Positions 33,341-44,107 of a DNA stretch of 64,000 bases are shown here, piece by piece (position 1 is the stretch's first letter; every line of letters begins with the position of its first letter). This stretch comes from Buddleja alternifolia. Its lineage: Eukaryota > Streptophyta > Magnoliopsida > Lamiales > Scrophulariaceae. Both the position numbers and the translations under genes were made by a program. Location of the stretch: positions 18,280,569 through 18,344,568 of the forward strand of contig CM033395.1 in assembly GCA_019426215.1 (NCBI GenBank). Reading direction: 5' to 3'. The notes under the pieces were generated by a model, which saw nothing but the letters and a program-made list of their open reading frames with translations, ran no database searches and was not told the origin of the DNA.

Positions 33341-34660
33341 GTATGAATAGTGCGTATCGGTGTTATGCGTCATGTGATCTTATTTTTAGCTCAAGTTTGG
33401 GGGGAATTGTTGCTATTGCATGTGTTTTGTGCTATATATATATATTTATTTTGAGAAAAATCAAGCATAATAAATTTTTTGCTCTAAGATATTAGCTTGC
33501 CAATTGGTGCAAATAGACTTGGGAACTCGAGACAATGGCATGATATCTTGTATGTTTCTATTAATGGTCTAAAATGAAAAATTACACATCTTGATTATGC
33601 TCATTTCAACCTTAGTTGAGAGTCAATCTTCCTTAGATGATACACGTTGCACATAAGTCGAAGGTGGAAGGATTGAAAAGGGTTCCCCATCTCGAGACAT
33701 GTGAGGAGAACCCCCGGATATATTAACCAAGATTTTTCATGTTGTTTTGAGATGATTAGTTGCTTATGGGTTCATAATTGTGTTAAATGAATGAATGATT
33801 GAGATGCGATTGGTATGACCTCAAAAATTCGGTCAGGCCAATGAGTATTGGAGGTCATCAAAGCACCATTGCCTATATACTATACTCGTTGAGCTAATTT
33901 GAGCTTTGCTTAAGCCAATCAGGAATGAGTTGAATAAAAGACCTCGTTCTATTTCGTGGCCTTTGCCACTCGGGTGATTAAGTTCGTAGGAGTGTCTTGA
34001 CGGTTAGCACCCTAAAACCCTCTGGTTTGGGAGTTGTTGACCCAAAGCCTGTTACATGGGTGGCAAAGAAAATTTAAAAGGGTAGAACATCGCACGAGGC
34101 CTTATGTTGTTATAAGCATAACTCGTTCAAAACGTGAAATGTCAATGTAAAGTGATTGGAAGTGAGCACAATTTAACCTTAAAGTTGCCTATGATTCGAT
34201 GAGCTTTATGATCTATCAAAAGTTGATACATATGAGGAATGTTTCCGAGCATGGTAGGGATGCCTTTCGATCATAATGCCCTAGATCTTATCCCACTACA
34301 CCCTTTGGAAATTGGTTCAATTCTAGGTGTTGAATGAGCATTGTCTTCATTTTTTTACGTATTATTGAGCTTTATTGTCACTTGATTCATGCCATTGCAT
34401 CATAGTTCTTATTTCAAGTTGTCTCGGTTGGTTTGAGCATAACATCCTTCTATTTTTTGGGTATATCGCATGCAACCCCTCACAAGACTATAACTCGTCC
34501 TTTGAGGCAACTCAAAGGTTTAAAGGTTTGTTGCACATGCTAAGTGCAACCATTTACTCCACGAAAGCGAGTTAGTTAGTAGTTTTCTTTTCGTTTCTCC
34601 CTTGTTTGATGATGTTTCCATATGCTAGAATTCTTATTGCTCGAGGTCGAGCAATTGATA

Positions 34661-34672
34661 AGTGTGGGGGGG
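34661..34672 (+). other. Polypurine tract before the 3' LTR
   Basis: AGTGTGGGGGGG immediately before the T and TG of the 3' LTR; primes plus-strand synthesis. Confidence 0.85.
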
Positions 34673-34673
34673 T

Positions 34674-36079
34674 TGATAAGATTCATTTTTACTTGTTTTT
34701 AAGCCTTATGTTTATGTCTTAGATTCATTTATAGTTTGATTTATGCCACATATGCGTATAACCTATGTGTTTATTGAGTAAAGGTGGAAAATCACTGCAA
34801 TCGACGTAAAGTGCACCAAAACACAGTATTTTAGTATATTTTGAAATTGAATTTGAGGATATTTTCTTCTACAAAGTTGTAGATCTCCGTCTTGGATTGA
34901 CGTGGCAACTTGAATCATCCAAATCCGAGGTCCGCGGAGAAAAGTATGAAGAAAACACGATTGTTGCGCTAAAAAACAAGATAACGGTTAAGACTTCGCA
35001 TTGTGACGCCTAGGCACCACCTTATCCGCGCCTAGGTGCTGGTCAACTTATTCCCCAAGCCACTTAGGCCACCTAGACCACGCCTAGGCACCACTTAGGC
35101 CACGCTTGGGCGCCGGTACAACGATTTTGAAGGTGTAAAGGCCAAAAATGAAAGGAAGAATAGGGGGTTCGAATTCTAAAGGAATTTTGGGGATTTCTTG
35201 GGATTGGGACCTCATTTTTCATCACTTTAGAAGAGCAAAAGAGAAGGAAAATAAGAGATTCAAGCCTCCAATTAAAGATTCAATCATCAATTCAACATAG
35301 GGAGTTTCTTAGCTTTAGATTCATTTTTGTCTATGAACATGATCTTATGCTTAGCTTTTCCCTTATGCATTTTATGAGCTAAATTGTTGAACTTGGGCCA
35401 TGAGAAGGCCATGTTGTTAGTGTTGTTATAATAATATCGTTTTCCATTTCAATTCGTATATTGCTATGTGTTGTGATTTTGTGGATGAATGCCTTACATA
35501 TGCTTGATCACCATGTGTTTGATATCATGCCTTGGTGAATTATTCGAGAGAAAATTGACTTAGGGTGCAAGAATTTCACATCATCACCGGACCAAATAGG
35601 AATTTCCCTAGACATAGGTAAAAGACTCCCGGGTGAAGTCGTTCGATTTTAATCGAGTAAGCTCTAGATCTTTAATGCATACTCAGTGGTTAAATTTTCG
35701 AGTAGACATACTTAGGAAACCGCTAATTAAGTATAGGAGTCTATCACGAGACATCTGTTATTCTTTACCTTAGGAGCTTTCACTATAGGAATGTATGTCT
35801 AATGAATTGGTAATGATCTTAGGATAGCAATACGCAACATGTGCCCGGACGTGAGCCTTAGTCACCTCTCCACCTTGGAAGTTTAATCTCTCTTTACTTT
35901 CGCTTTAGCTTATTCTACTTTCCTTTTTAGTTAAATCTCTAATTTAATTCCTTTTGTTATCGAAAATCATAAACTAAATAACTAGTACTTGAGGTTCGAC
36001 AACCTGGACTTACCGTCCACTTATTACTACACACGACTAGTGCACTTGCTACAAAAGCACATTAGCCTCTAGCGTGTCA
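34674..36079 (+). repeat. 3' LTR (1406 bp)
   Basis: Starts TGATAAGATTCATTTTTACT and ends CTAGCGTGTCA; complete relative to the 5' LTR. Many single-base differences from the 5' LTR indicate that the insertion is not recent. Confidence 0.93.
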
Positions 36080-37261
36080 CAGAGCTTCCAAAGTCTCATG
36101 TTGTGGGAGGGGGAATAAAAGGAAAAAGCGTAATTGGAAAGCAATTAGTTAGTGTTCCTATTACACAAAGGTAGCAGGCACACCTATATGTACTCCACAA
36201 CACCGATGAGGTTGACCCATATGTTGAAGAGCATAAAAACCAACTTAGGAGATTCAATCCAATTAAAAATGAGAGCTGAATTTGAAGAGAGCATAACAAG
36301 AGTTTCATCGATTGGTTCCGAAAGCATATTGAAGAGAAACAGAAAGAGAATCCACTTTCAGTTTCAGATAAATTGACACGACTGTCGATGGATCCGGACA
36401 AACTAGTATTTTGTTATTCAGGTTATCGTATAAATGGTTGCACATTCTATACAAAAGATCAAGATGAACAAACTACAATGCAGAACAGTGGTGTGAGTCT
36501 TGTAGCTGAAGCAATGCATATCTCAAGTACGAAAGATAATAACACTATCTATACCGATTTATCATATTATGGGGTGATTGAACATATATGGGAGCTTGAT
36601 TATAGATGGTTTCGGGTGCTTGTATTTGGGTGTAGGTGGGTTGACAATAAAAATGGTGTCGATAATAGTGAAATAGGCTTTACTCGAGTAGACCTTGAAA
36701 GGGTGGGATACAAAGATGAACCTTTCATTTTGGCATCACAAGCTAAGCAAGTGTTTTTTGTCACCGATCCTATTGATAAGAGGTGGTCCATTGTTTTATC
36801 GGCAAACAAAAATACTTGTATTGATGATGATTATGAAGAAAGTGAAGATGATGGAGAAAATCCTATCTCATTAGGTGATTCACAATCAATTGATAGTGAC
36901 GATGATTTGGATATAAGTGATGATGAATTGTATATGCGACAAGATCACCAAGAGGGGATATGGATTAATCCATCAGTTCGTCGGCGTACTAAAAAAAAGG
37001 GTCGTACCGATGGGAAGCAAAAGACTGCTAAGCCAACGACAAAAAGAAAACGATGAAAGGTATTTGAACTTATTTCATAATTGTATGATAGACTTATTTT
37101 TTGATCAATATTTATACTTAGTTGCTAGAAAATTTATATTCTTGAAATTTGCCTATTTTTGTGGAAAACTTAAGGGAAATAGGGGCTTGACTGAATTTAA
37201 GGTTAATTTAGGTCAACTGAGGGTTAATTACGTTTTATTGGGGATTAAATTATGTTTATTT

Positions 37262-37692
37262 TGTGGTTTAGGGTACATTGATCCAACTGGTGATCTATAT
37301 TTATACTTAGTTGTTGAAATATGATGCTTTATTTGTAGTTTTATGTGATTTATGTTATCCTAATGGTGATCAATATTTGTAGTTGCTGGAAATATGATTC
37401 TTCATGTGATCCAACTGGTGATCAATACTTATAAAATGATGCTTTATTTGTAGTTTTATGTGATTTATGTGATCCAACTGGTGATCAATATTTATAATTG
37501 TTGGGTTCGCTGTGGTTGCAAGTTTGAGGGATGATTAAGTCGAGAACTTGGTACAAATTTTTGCGCCGTTACTCTGCTAATTTTTTTTGCTATAATAATG
37601 GGAATGAACCTAACTTCTGTATTTATTACTTCTATTTGAAAATTATTATTGCCAAATGAATCTGCCAAATTTATATTTTTTGGCTTTTGCAG
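37262..37692 (+). repeat. Duplicated leader before the second CACTA-A gene
   Basis: Repeats the 28115-28790 block: three GATCCAACTGGTGATC units, the GATGCTTTATTTGTAGTTTT unit, then GAGAACTTGGTACAAATTTT and TTACTCTGC. It ends at a TTTTGCAG acceptor before the ATG at 37697, so it is likely leader or intron sequence. Confidence 0.75.
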
Positions 37693-37696
37693 GTCG

Positions 37697-40540
37697 ATGG
37701 CTTCAGATCCTATTGGTAGTTTTCCTGAGGATGATGTATATGGATCAGATAGCCGTCATGAAAAGGAGATACGGAGAGGTGTCACGGCTATGAAAAAAGT
37801 TATCAATGCCAGAAGTAAAGGTATAAGGCTACCTATCGGCTGGAATGACAGAGGCCAAGCAGTTGACCCAAACAAATCAATATTTGTTGGTTATATAGGA
37901 GTCTTGGCTTGGCAGAACGTGCCGATTACCATGAGTGATTGGCAAAAAGTCCCATCACCAATAAAAAGAAACATTTGGGATGAAACAAAGGTAATTTTGA
38001 TATTATCATATTTCTAAGTGTTAATGTATTTTTGTTGATTTAATTTTCTCTAAATTATAATTTCACATATACTTTGTTGTTTGTTTTTAGTAGTTGGCAT
38101 TTGATATTGAAGAAAGTAGACAAAAGTACGTACTAGCAGAAGTTGGGAAGCTAGCACGTAACTTTAAGAGCTACATGAGTAGAGTGTGGGTGCAGGATGA
38201 TGATGGAAACATTAATTACAACCCACCCTCACAATATGAGATACCTCAAGCCGATTGGACGACATTTGTAGATCTTCGCCTAAGTGAAGAGTTTCAGGTA
38301 GCTAGTCATTTTAATTTACGGTCTCATTTGTTGGTTAATGCATTTATATTTAACTAATAATTTGTAGATCTCCGATTGCACAGAGGTGACACGAGCACTC
38401 GTGTGGAGGATTGCGCGTTCCGATAAAACATATCAAATTGATAACGACAATGTTAGAAGAGTAGTGAATGAAATGGTGAGTTATTTGCAATTTTAGCTCT
38501 ACAATGTGTTGTATGCTTGTTTTGAAATACTATTGAAAGAACAAAGTTCACTAATTTTTTTTATTTTTTAAATGTATTATTACAGGAGAGCATTTCACAA
38601 GAGAGTACTAGCCACAGTGGAAATGAGAAAAGTCGAGATGACCTATTGGTTAAATCTCTTAAAAAGAAGGAGCATCCGGGTCGCGTTAGGGGTGTTTACT
38701 TTGGGGTCTCACAAAGAGACTACTTTACAGATCCAAAGCCTGCTAAGAAATGGAGATGGAAAGCTTGAGAAACATGGTGAAAAACCTCTCCAAAACTATG
38801 CTTGCCATGCAACGCCGGATTGATGTTTTGGAAGCGCCTAACTCGCGTCAGCCACATGAAGATGAGGTGATTTCTTTGAAAGATAGCTGCCCAGAACCAG
38901 TTAAGATGCTTCCTGAGGTAATGATTTGAACTTGTTTATTGATCATGTAACTTGCAACTCTCTATTTCTGTAAATCACACAAAACTTTCTAATATAATGT
39001 TGCATATATATATATATATGTGTAGGTTATCGCTCCATGTCAATTAGCACTTTCATCACCATCATATCGTGTGGTGGCTAAAGGAAAGATGTACAATCGA
39101 TCGATGATTGGTAGAATACTTCACAACTGTCCATTAGCCACCATCCATGTGAAAGTGCTCATTGACACTACAGTTGAGGCGGATACACCCCTACCCGTCC
39201 CTCTCAATGATGAAATGCTCACCATTTCTAGTGTTCTGGGTACCTTTGTTGCTTGGCCAGCGAGTCATGTAATTGTCACTGATGCGCCGGTATGTAATTA
39301 ATAGCTAGTCATTAATAAATTATAACAATTGTTTAAGGTGACTAAATATTCTTTGGTGCGTAACATTCATGTTTTATTTTCTTTGCTTAAACAGTCTCTT
39401 GGACCATCCAAATCATCTGGAAACCAGAAATCAGGGACGTCGAAGCAGTCAGCTGTCAAACCAAAACCTACAGTGGCCAAGCCTGCATTTGAAGGTGACA
39501 GATGTGCAGACTTTGTACTAGATGGACTCCCTGATGACCTTTTATTTCTAGAAAAGTACACGAAGATGATGTCTATTAATGGCCAGATCACTATAGACAT
39601 CGAGGAAAGAATTATGAATTTTGCATTCCCAGAGTATATTGGGAAGGAGAAGATCTGTCACTTTCTGCATCAAGAAGAGATAGGAGCCTCTATCATTACA
39701 ACGTACATAAAGTAAGTTTTTAATTCTTCTATTGCATATGAACTATGATTATTTTCATTACTCGAAATTTATTTTTTATGCTCAATTTAGGTGTTTGTGG
39801 GTTAAGTACATGATCCCCGAAGTGAAAGAAGCAAGTTTCGGGTTCCTTAGCCCACATTCTATATCTGCGAAAACAGGCAAGCATACTGAACAAGTGCAGT
39901 ACATAGCAGGTGCTATGATACAGAGTGCACAAATAAATAAGTTATTTCTTGCACCTTACAACACCGGGTGAGCTACTAAAGACTCAACTTTAATTTGTAA
40001 AACTAGTTACGCAAAACAAATTTTGAACTTATCTTTTGAATGCTTTTTAGGGGACATTGGTTGTTGCTTGCAATTGATCCATTTCAAGAGGTCATTTACT
40101 ATCTGGATTCTTTGCATGGTGAACCGGATTACGGAGATGAGATGACACAAAAAATCAATCAGTAAATTTTTCATTCAATCAATGTATCCATTATATTTAA
40201 TAATTTTTTAAAGTGTATATTTATTTAACATAATTGCTTGTTTTTGACATATTTCCTTGTTTTTTATATTTATTTATAAGGCTGTGCACATATTTCGTGC
40301 AAATCACAACAACCATTCCAAGAAATCCAAAAACAAGGCCTGTCAATGGATTAAAATAAAGGTTAGTATTTTCTAGTTTCAAGAGATTATATATTCGTAT
40401 AGAAGTTAGCGTTCTAATACAACGTAACTTTGATTACTTTTGTAGTGCCTCTACAGACAAATGAGGTGGATTGTGGCTACTTCGTTATGAGATTCTTGAA
40501 AGAGGTTATTAGCCATAGACAATCTATAATCCCAACAACG
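37697..40540 (+). pseudogene. CACTA-A second gene: plant transposase region plus Ulp1-type protease
   Basis: Exons with GT..AG borders: 37693-37990 (ATG 37697, MASDPIGSFPEDD), 38094-38297, 38368-38475, about 38585-38918 (coiled coil), 39026-39289 (LPVPLNDEMLTI, GTFVAWP), 39395-39711, 39791-39967, 40051-40161, 40282-40360, 40446-40540. The first exons match the Transposase_24/En-Spm second-protein region (WQKVPSPIKRNIWDETK, FKSYMSR). The C48 peptidase core is in the last three: His in GHWLLLAIDPFQ, Asp in YYLDSLHG, Cys in VDCGYFVMRFLKE. Compared with CACTA-C it lacks one exon between the second and third. It also has a frameshift near 38765, a 5 nt insertion near 40290 and a base loss near 40450. 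The final exon is lost at the A/B junction. Confidence 0.8.
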
Positions 40541-40589
40541 GTAATATATACTTAATTTCTATCATTTTTGAAGTTATTAAACCTTTGGT

Positions 40590-40600
40590 ATGTAAGGGAC
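40590..40600. other. A/B junction inside the composite CACTA
   Basis: Left of here the plus strand follows the 3' region of CACTA (ATTAAACCTTTGGTA, as in C near 50055 on the other strand). Right of here the minus strand reads the TNP2 start up to EEDLRNCP. Little or no shared sequence at the join, which suggests end joining. Confidence 0.75.
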
Positions 40601-40949
40601 AATTTCGCAAATCCTCCTCAATCACATTGGTCATCTCCTCCAAACGATCAGGCTCATAATCATTCATGTCAAAATCTACTGATCGATATGATGTATCACC
40701 CAAATCAGCTGAGGTGGCACTGCTTTCACCGTGTCTTGTCCATCGTGTGTAGCTTTTATCAATTCCATTACACACCAAATGATCTTCCAAGTCACGTGGA
40801 CTAATTCTCTTTCCTAAACAACAACGTAAACACGGACAACTAATCCTAGTCGGATCCGATGCATGCTCAACCGCAAAGTCGATGAATTCTTTCACCCCTT
40901 TCCCATATTGCTCCGATATACGATCCGCTACAATCCAACTTCGATCCAT
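40597..40949 (-). pseudogene. CACTA-B TNP2 N-terminus (117 codons, truncated)
   Basis: ATG at 40949 opens MDRSWIVADRISEQYGKGVK, the transposase-associated region with CPCLRCCLGKR, and runs without stop to EEDLRNCP at the junction, then into unrelated sequence. Unlike A (TAG at codon 5) and C (two TAGs near 56465-56485) this copy has no lesion before the break. It lacks the catalytic part. The frame on the track past 40597 is chimeric. Confidence 0.85.
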
Positions 40950-41440
40950 CTAAATTCTCAATTAATTAAATTAAATTAAATAATTTTAATATCAGTTGAT
41001 AGTTAAATTAATTAAATAAATTTATTTTTAATTTATTTCACATTATTCTATAACAAATTCGGCAGAGTAATGACGCAAATATTTCTACCAAGTTCTCGAC
41101 TTAATCTTTCCAGTGGGTTGTAACCAACAAAAGTCGAATCTTACGATCCGCTAAAATCTCAACAGGGTAACGACGCAAAAAATACTACCAATTTCAACCA
41201 CAACAAACCCAACATTCTAATCTTTCACCCACAACGAACACAAAATGATACAAAAATATTGATCACCAGTTGGATCACATAAAACATCATATTTCTAGCT
41301 AGCAACTACAAATATTGATCACCAGTTGGATCACATAGATCACATAAAAAACTACAAATAAAGCATCATATTATAAATATTGATCACCAATTGGATCCAA
41401 AAGCACATAAAACTACAAATAAATTAAAGCATCACGATAT
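40950..41440 (-). repeat. CACTA-B leader subrepeats
   Basis: Same TTGATCACCAGTTGGATCAC and ACCAAGTTCTCGACTTAATC units as in the A and C leaders, in inverse orientation. Confidence 0.75.
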
Positions 41441-42216
41441 AAAGTTTTTGGAGCTTCTCGGTTGTGCAGAAAGTTGTGCGCGTCTTCACGAGAAAATTCA
41501 TAACTAATTGTAGAAAGCTCGAATTCATGAACCGTTTTCTTCCTATGAAACTAGACACATAGGGCTATCCACAAATATATGTCACATACTCATTAGATGT
41601 CTATAAAAAAGCATATTTGTATTCAAAGTTAGAGAAAAATCTGTCAATTTTCAAAACAGCTGTGCGCATTTTCACGAGAAAATTCATAACTAATTGTAGA
41701 AAGCTCGGATTTATGAACCGTTTTCTTCCTATGAAACTAGACACATAGGGATATCACACATATATCTCACATACTCAGTAGATGTCTAGAACAAAGCAGA
41801 TTTGTATTCAAAGTTAGTGAAAAATCTGTCATTTTTTACTAACTTTGAATGCAAATCTGATTTGTTCTAGGCATCTCATGAGTATGTTCGATATATGTAT
41901 GTATATCCCTATGTGTCTAGTTTCATATGAATAAAACGGTTCATGAATCGGAGCTTTCTACAATGAGTTATGAATTTTCTCGTGAAGACGCGTACAACTG
42001 GTTTGAAAATTGACAGATTTTTCTCTAACTTTGAATACAAATCTGCTTTTTTATAGACATCTACTGAGTATGTGAGATATATATGTGGATAGCCCTATGT
42101 GTCTAGTTTCATAGGAAGAAAACGGTTCATGAATCCGAGCTTTCTACAATTAGTTATGAATTGTCTCGTGAAAACTCGCACAGCTTTCTGCACAACCGAG
42201 AAGCTCCAAAAACTTT
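41441..42216. repeat. 776 bp near-perfect inverted repeat (foldback)
   Basis: 41441 begins AAAGTTTTTGGAGCTTCTCG and 42216 ends its complement, CGAGAAGCTCCAAAAACTTT. The arms are about 380 bp with only a few bases between them near 41830. Each arm is two related ~190 bp units with AAAATTCATAACTAATTGTA and CCTATGAAACTAGACACATA. It is absent from the A and C leaders, so it is a separate insertion. A transcript would fold into a long hairpin. Confidence 0.9.
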
Positions 42217-43149
42217 CCAAAAAAGGAATTATTTTGACCTAAAAGGATTTAAGTGAGACAAAATTATTACTTTAGGGACGGTAGCGTAACAAATTTTAGT
42301 TTTGGGACGTAAGTGAGACAAATTAAATACTTTAGGGACTATAAGTGACATTTGTCCTTAAAATAACATATATATAACAAAAACCCACATTATATAATTA
42401 ACAAAACCAATTAATATAATCAACTATAACATAACAACAATCCACATTATAACATAGTCAACTAGAACATAATAACAAAAATCCACTATATAATTTATAA
42501 AACCCCAATTAACATAACATGATATATATAACAATAATTAACAAATTAACATATAACCCACATTATATACATCACAAAATCCTAATTAACATAACATTAA
42601 TATATAACAAACAAGAAATTAACACATAACCTACATTATATAAATTAAATCACAAAACCCCAACACCTATATACAAACATAAACCTAAAATTAATATATA
42701 CATAATATATATATATATATATATATATATAACATAACATATATAAACATATATATATATATATATATATACCTATAAAGAGAGAGATGAGGAGTGTATG
42801 GTGGGACACGGCGGCGGCGGCTACTGCTTGGGCGGCGGCGGCAGCGGCAGCGGCGGTTTGGGGTGGTGGTGGAGGTGGTGGCGACGGGACGGGGCCGGGG
42901 CCGGTTAGCTTGAGAGTGAGAGAGAGAGTATAGAGAGAGAGAGAGTAGAGTATAGAGAGAGAGATCGAGTAGAGAGAGAAAAATCGAATGGGGCGGCGGC
43001 GGCGGCGGATTGTGGTGGTGGTGGAGACGGTGGCGACGCGGGGGCGGGGGCGGGGGCTTGAGAGTGAGAGAGAGAGAGAGTAGAGAGAAATGAGAGGGGG
43101 AGATCAGATTTTGGGGGGAAAAAAGGGGGGGAAATTTTTATTTATTTTT
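42217..43149. other. Rest of the CACTA-B leader
   Basis: 42220-42360 is a separate repeat with TTAGGGAC and AAGTGAGACAAA words, apparently part of the same insertion as the foldback. 42370-42770 is A/T-rich with TA repeats. 42780-43100 has GGC, GGT and GAGA microsatellites, the mirror of the A leader. No gene. Confidence 0.7.
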
Positions 43150-43506
43150 TAATTACTTATTATAGCGGTTCAGTACTGAACCGCTATAACTGATTCCCAG
43201 TTATAGCGGTTCGGTACTGAACCGCTATAACTGGGATAAACCGGTTATAGCGGTTCAGTATTGAACCGCTATAAAAAAATTTTTTTTTTTATTTCGGTTC
43301 GACTTATAATAGCGGTTTTTTACCGAACCGCTATAATAGGTTTGGGCCTATTACAGCGGTTCGATAAAAAACCGCTGTAATAGGTACCCGGTTAATATCC
43401 ATTATAATGGTTCACTTATAAACCGCTGTAATAAGTCTCTCCGTTCAGCGGTTTTAAAAAAACCGCTGTAAAATGTGCGCTGTAACAGGTCTTTTTTGTA
43501 CTGGTG
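43150..43506 (-). repeat. CACTA-B 5' terminal and subterminal repeats
   Basis: Palindromic units TTATAGCGGTTC...GAACCGCTATAA, at least five, then the terminus reading CACCAGTACAAAAAAGACCT on the minus strand. The B motif is mostly TATAGCGGTTC where A has TACAGCGGTT. Confidence 0.85.
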
Positions 43507-44070
43507 AGATAGACATGGTTTCTTCTTAAAAGATGATTTAACTTGTTTACCCATTTGACATGCATCACATAATCCCTCTACAAGATTTAGCGATATTAAC
43601 TGAGAGATTGCCTTAAAATTGAGGTGATTCATTTTTCTATGCCATAACCAACCCAATTCATTTTGACTTTTAGCAACAAAGCATGTGGGGTTGTTATCAC
43701 ATATAGAATCCCAATCCACTAAATACACATTATTTGTTCTTTTTCCTCTTAATTTAGTAGACTTGGTCTTAGCGTCGTTAACAATGCAGAAGTCGCTTGA
43801 GAATTTGACTTCAAAGCCTTTATCACAAAATTGACTAATGCTTAACAAATTATGCTTAAGACCCTCAACAAAGTATACATCACTAATCATGATGTTCCCC
43901 CTATGCATGATACCTATACCTTTGGTTTTACCTTTGGAATTATCACCGAATATAACTTGAGGACCGTTGGTTGCACGATAGTTGATCAAGAGATCCTTTG
44001 AGCCATTCATGTGCCTTGACGACCCACTATCGATGTACCAAACTGAAGTATCAGTGTTGGCTCTAGGTAC
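43507..44070 (-). pseudogene. Copia-2 pol fragment: protease and integrase N-terminus
   Basis: Starts VPRANTDTSVWYIDSGSSRH (aspartic protease site) and continues to WLWHRKMNHLNFKAI and CDACQMGKQVKSSFKKKP, the integrase zinc site, with no stop. A few residues (the GPFHKDR segment of Copia-1) are missing before CDACQ. At 43507 it runs into CACTA-B, so the apparent end at 43402 is a chimera. Confidence 0.92.
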
Positions 44071-44107
44071 CTGCATTCAAAGGGTAGTTCTAATTCTTCT
44101 TAGGTAC
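44071..44107 (-). other. 37 nt intron-like segment at the Copia-2 gag-pol junction
   Basis: Counterpart of 4923-4960. Gag reads TWVPKKN and stops; pol resumes VPRANTD. GGTACCT repeats bound the segment (GTACCTAAG...AATGCAG), and its removal fuses gag and pol in frame although the length differs from Copia-1 by one base. Confidence 0.6.

Larger units (their letters stand above)
31094..36079 (+). mobile_element. Non-autonomous LTR retrotransposon (4986 bp)
   Basis: Complete structure: 5' LTR 31094-32237, primer site complementary to tRNA-Asp at 32244, polypurine tract at 34661, 3' LTR 34674-36079, and 5 bp duplication CAGAG. The 2.4 kb interior lacks gag, protease, RT, RNase H and integrase. 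It holds one reading frame (32333-32965), the phrase CTTGGGAGGCAACCCAAG near 33012 and a second G-rich tract at 33322. The LTR type, primer site and these phrases recall Athila/Tat-like Gypsy elements, so mobilisation would need proteins from such a relative. It is of the LARD/TR-GAG kind. The 32966-34660 interior shows no gene. Confidence 0.9.
28795..37056 (+). pseudogene. CACTA-A TNP2-type transposase, split by an LTR element
   Basis: Coding parts are 28795-31093 and 36085-37056; 31094-36084 is an inserted retrotransposon plus duplicated site. Domain order: N-terminal transposase-associated region (EQYEKGVKELIKFAVEHA, CPCLCYCFGKR); Transposase_21-like core with HGLQSSSHSTWP and LISGPKQPGNDIDVYL (about 29730-29890); DUF4218-like PIHLIRETQLCGPAFMRSMY and RPEGCIVERYIVDEA (30890-31060); after the insertion DUF4216-like VFGCRWVDNKNGVD and VGYKDEPFILASQAKQVFFV (36620-36760); an acidic stretch and a basic end. 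The stop is TGA at 37054. Breaks: TAG at codon 5 (28807; CACTA-B and C have Trp), several frameshifts between 29030 and 30700, and two stops after the insertion site. It cannot make transposase. Confidence 0.9.
26833..43506. mobile_element. Composite CACTA: A (+) joined to inverted 5' half of B (-)
   Basis: The left end is CACTACTACAAAAATACAC. The right end, read on the minus strand, is CACCAGTACAAAAAAGACCT, a slightly mutated CACTA end. A carries two genes on the plus strand (28795-37056 and 37697-40540). At about 40595 homology to A's 3' region stops, and the minus-strand start of another TNP2 gene begins, followed outward by a B-type leader and B's 5' subterminal repeats. Both outer ends are thus 5' ends and no 3' end is present. 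The flanks differ (AGT at left, AGA at right), and the left flank is the segmental duplication while the right flank is Copia-2. This is therefore a rearrangement, not one insertion. Confidence 0.8.

Noticed and set aside
36152..36376. 74-codon frame after the LTR insertion in CACTA-A
   Set aside because: Off-frame shadow; the TNP2 frame with HLYVLHNTDEVDPYVE runs in another frame over the same bases.
43402..43506. C-terminal 35 residues of the apparent Copia-2 pol frame
   Set aside because: This stretch is read out of the CACTA-B subterminal repeats; it is a chimera, not copia protein.
26830..43509. Reading the composite CACTA as a single ordinary insertion
   Set aside because: The 3 bp flanks (AGT, AGA) differ, the two flanking sequences are from different elements, and both ends are 5'-type.
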